Source of the DNA: Cyanobacteria bacterium UBA11153
GTDB lineage: Bacteria; Cyanobacteriota; Cyanobacteriia; Cyanobacteriales; Coleofasciculaceae
Assembly: GCA_003511885.1 (NCBI GenBank)
Contig: DOIX01000256.1
Coordinates: forward strand, 4,217-9,811
Reading direction: 5' to 3'
Length of the DNA stretch: 5,595 nucleotides
A model generated the notes under the pieces. The model ran no database searches. It worked only from the letters and a program-made list of their open reading frames with translations, and had not been told where the DNA came from. Position numbers and translations under genes: made by a program. This document shows, one piece after another, positions 5,362-5,595 of the stretch; position 1 is the stretch's first letter, and every line of letters begins with the position of its first letter.

Positions 5362-5595
5362 TCAAACCTCCCGCAATCCTAATCCTAGCACCGTTCCCAG
5401 TCCGGGTCGCCGCACTGAGGGAATGTCTTCATCTAACTCTAGGGCAAGGGATGCTACCGGATCGACCTGAGTAGCTGGTAAGCTTAACCTTTGGGTGAAG
5501 AATTCATCCAATTGTCCAATTCCACCACCTGGCCCTGCTAAAAGTAACTGGGCTACTTCTAAATTTTCGCTTTGATTGAGATAAAAATCGATGGA
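5362..5595 (-). CDS. pilM: Type IV pilus actin-like protein PilM, C-terminal part
   Basis: Only the last 77 codons lie in the window; the gene continues past the right edge. The translation starts SIDFYLNQSENLEVAQLLLA and ends RPGLGTVLGLGLREV before a TGA. The stretch LLLAGPGGGIGQLDEFFTQR is the phosphate-binding region of the actin/FtsA-like fold, and the ending (GLGTVLGLGLRE) is typical of PilM, where the last helix precedes the stop. PilM is a cytoplasmic, ATP-binding FtsA-like protein that binds the N-terminal tail of PilN and connects the pilus motor with the alignment complex. It is first of the four visible pil genes. Its stop lies four bases before the pilN ATG, and its last codons hold the pilN ribosome binding site. 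Position and sequence agree, so the call is firm even though it is partial. Confidence 0.93.
   Translation of the reverse strand, partial: SIDFYLNQSENLEVAQLLLAGPGGGIGQLDEFFTQRLSLPATQVDPVASLALELDEDIPSVRRPGLGTVLGLGLREV
5367..5372 (-). promoter_or_regulatory. Ribosome binding site of pilN inside pilM
   Basis: GGGAGG lies nine bases before the pilN ATG and inside the codons for the last residues of PilM (CGG GAG GTT TGA). It supports the chosen pilN start and tight coupling of pilM and pilN. Confidence 0.8.

Overview
The window looks like chromosomal DNA of a filamentous cyanobacterium, probably Nostocales. Four things point there. The HU protein is close to what I recall of Anabaena/Nostoc HU. 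The type IV pilus secretin carries an AMIN domain. There is a HIP1 octamer (GCGATCGC). Short heptanucleotide tandem repeats (CCCTAGN) lie between genes. This rests on recognition of the sequences; no database search was run.

All five genes lie on the minus strand, so transcription runs from high to low coordinates. From the right edge they are pilM (3' end only, 5362-5595), pilN (4416-5357), pilO (3628-4419), pilQ (891-3563) and, after a 437-bp spacer, a HU-type nucleoid protein gene (hanA/hup, 172-453). pilM and pilN are 4 bp apart, pilN and pilO overlap by the four bases ATGA, and pilO and pilQ are 64 bp apart. This is a compact pilMNOQ operon whose promoter lies outside the window.

The four pil products make up the alignment and outer-membrane part of a type IV pilus. 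PilM is a cytoplasmic actin-like protein that binds the N-terminus of PilN. PilN and PilO are single-pass inner-membrane proteins with coiled coils and periplasmic domains. PilQ is the outer-membrane secretin through which the pilus passes. No pilP gene lies between pilO and pilQ, as is usual in cyanobacteria. In cyanobacteria these pili serve gliding or hormogonium motility and DNA uptake.

The non-coding parts are rich in repeats. Positions 1-153 hold two units with the same flanks but different hairpin stems. A perfect 20-bp tandem duplication covers the end of the HU gene. A 9-bp purine array, a T8 tract and a 7-bp array follow pilQ, and the 7-bp array supplies the pilQ stop codon. On the pilQ mRNA strand it reads as seven regularly spaced GGG tracts. 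A third heptamer array sits between pilO and pilQ. I see no defence system, CRISPR array, transposase or RNA gene. The genes are standard; the unusual content is in the repeats.
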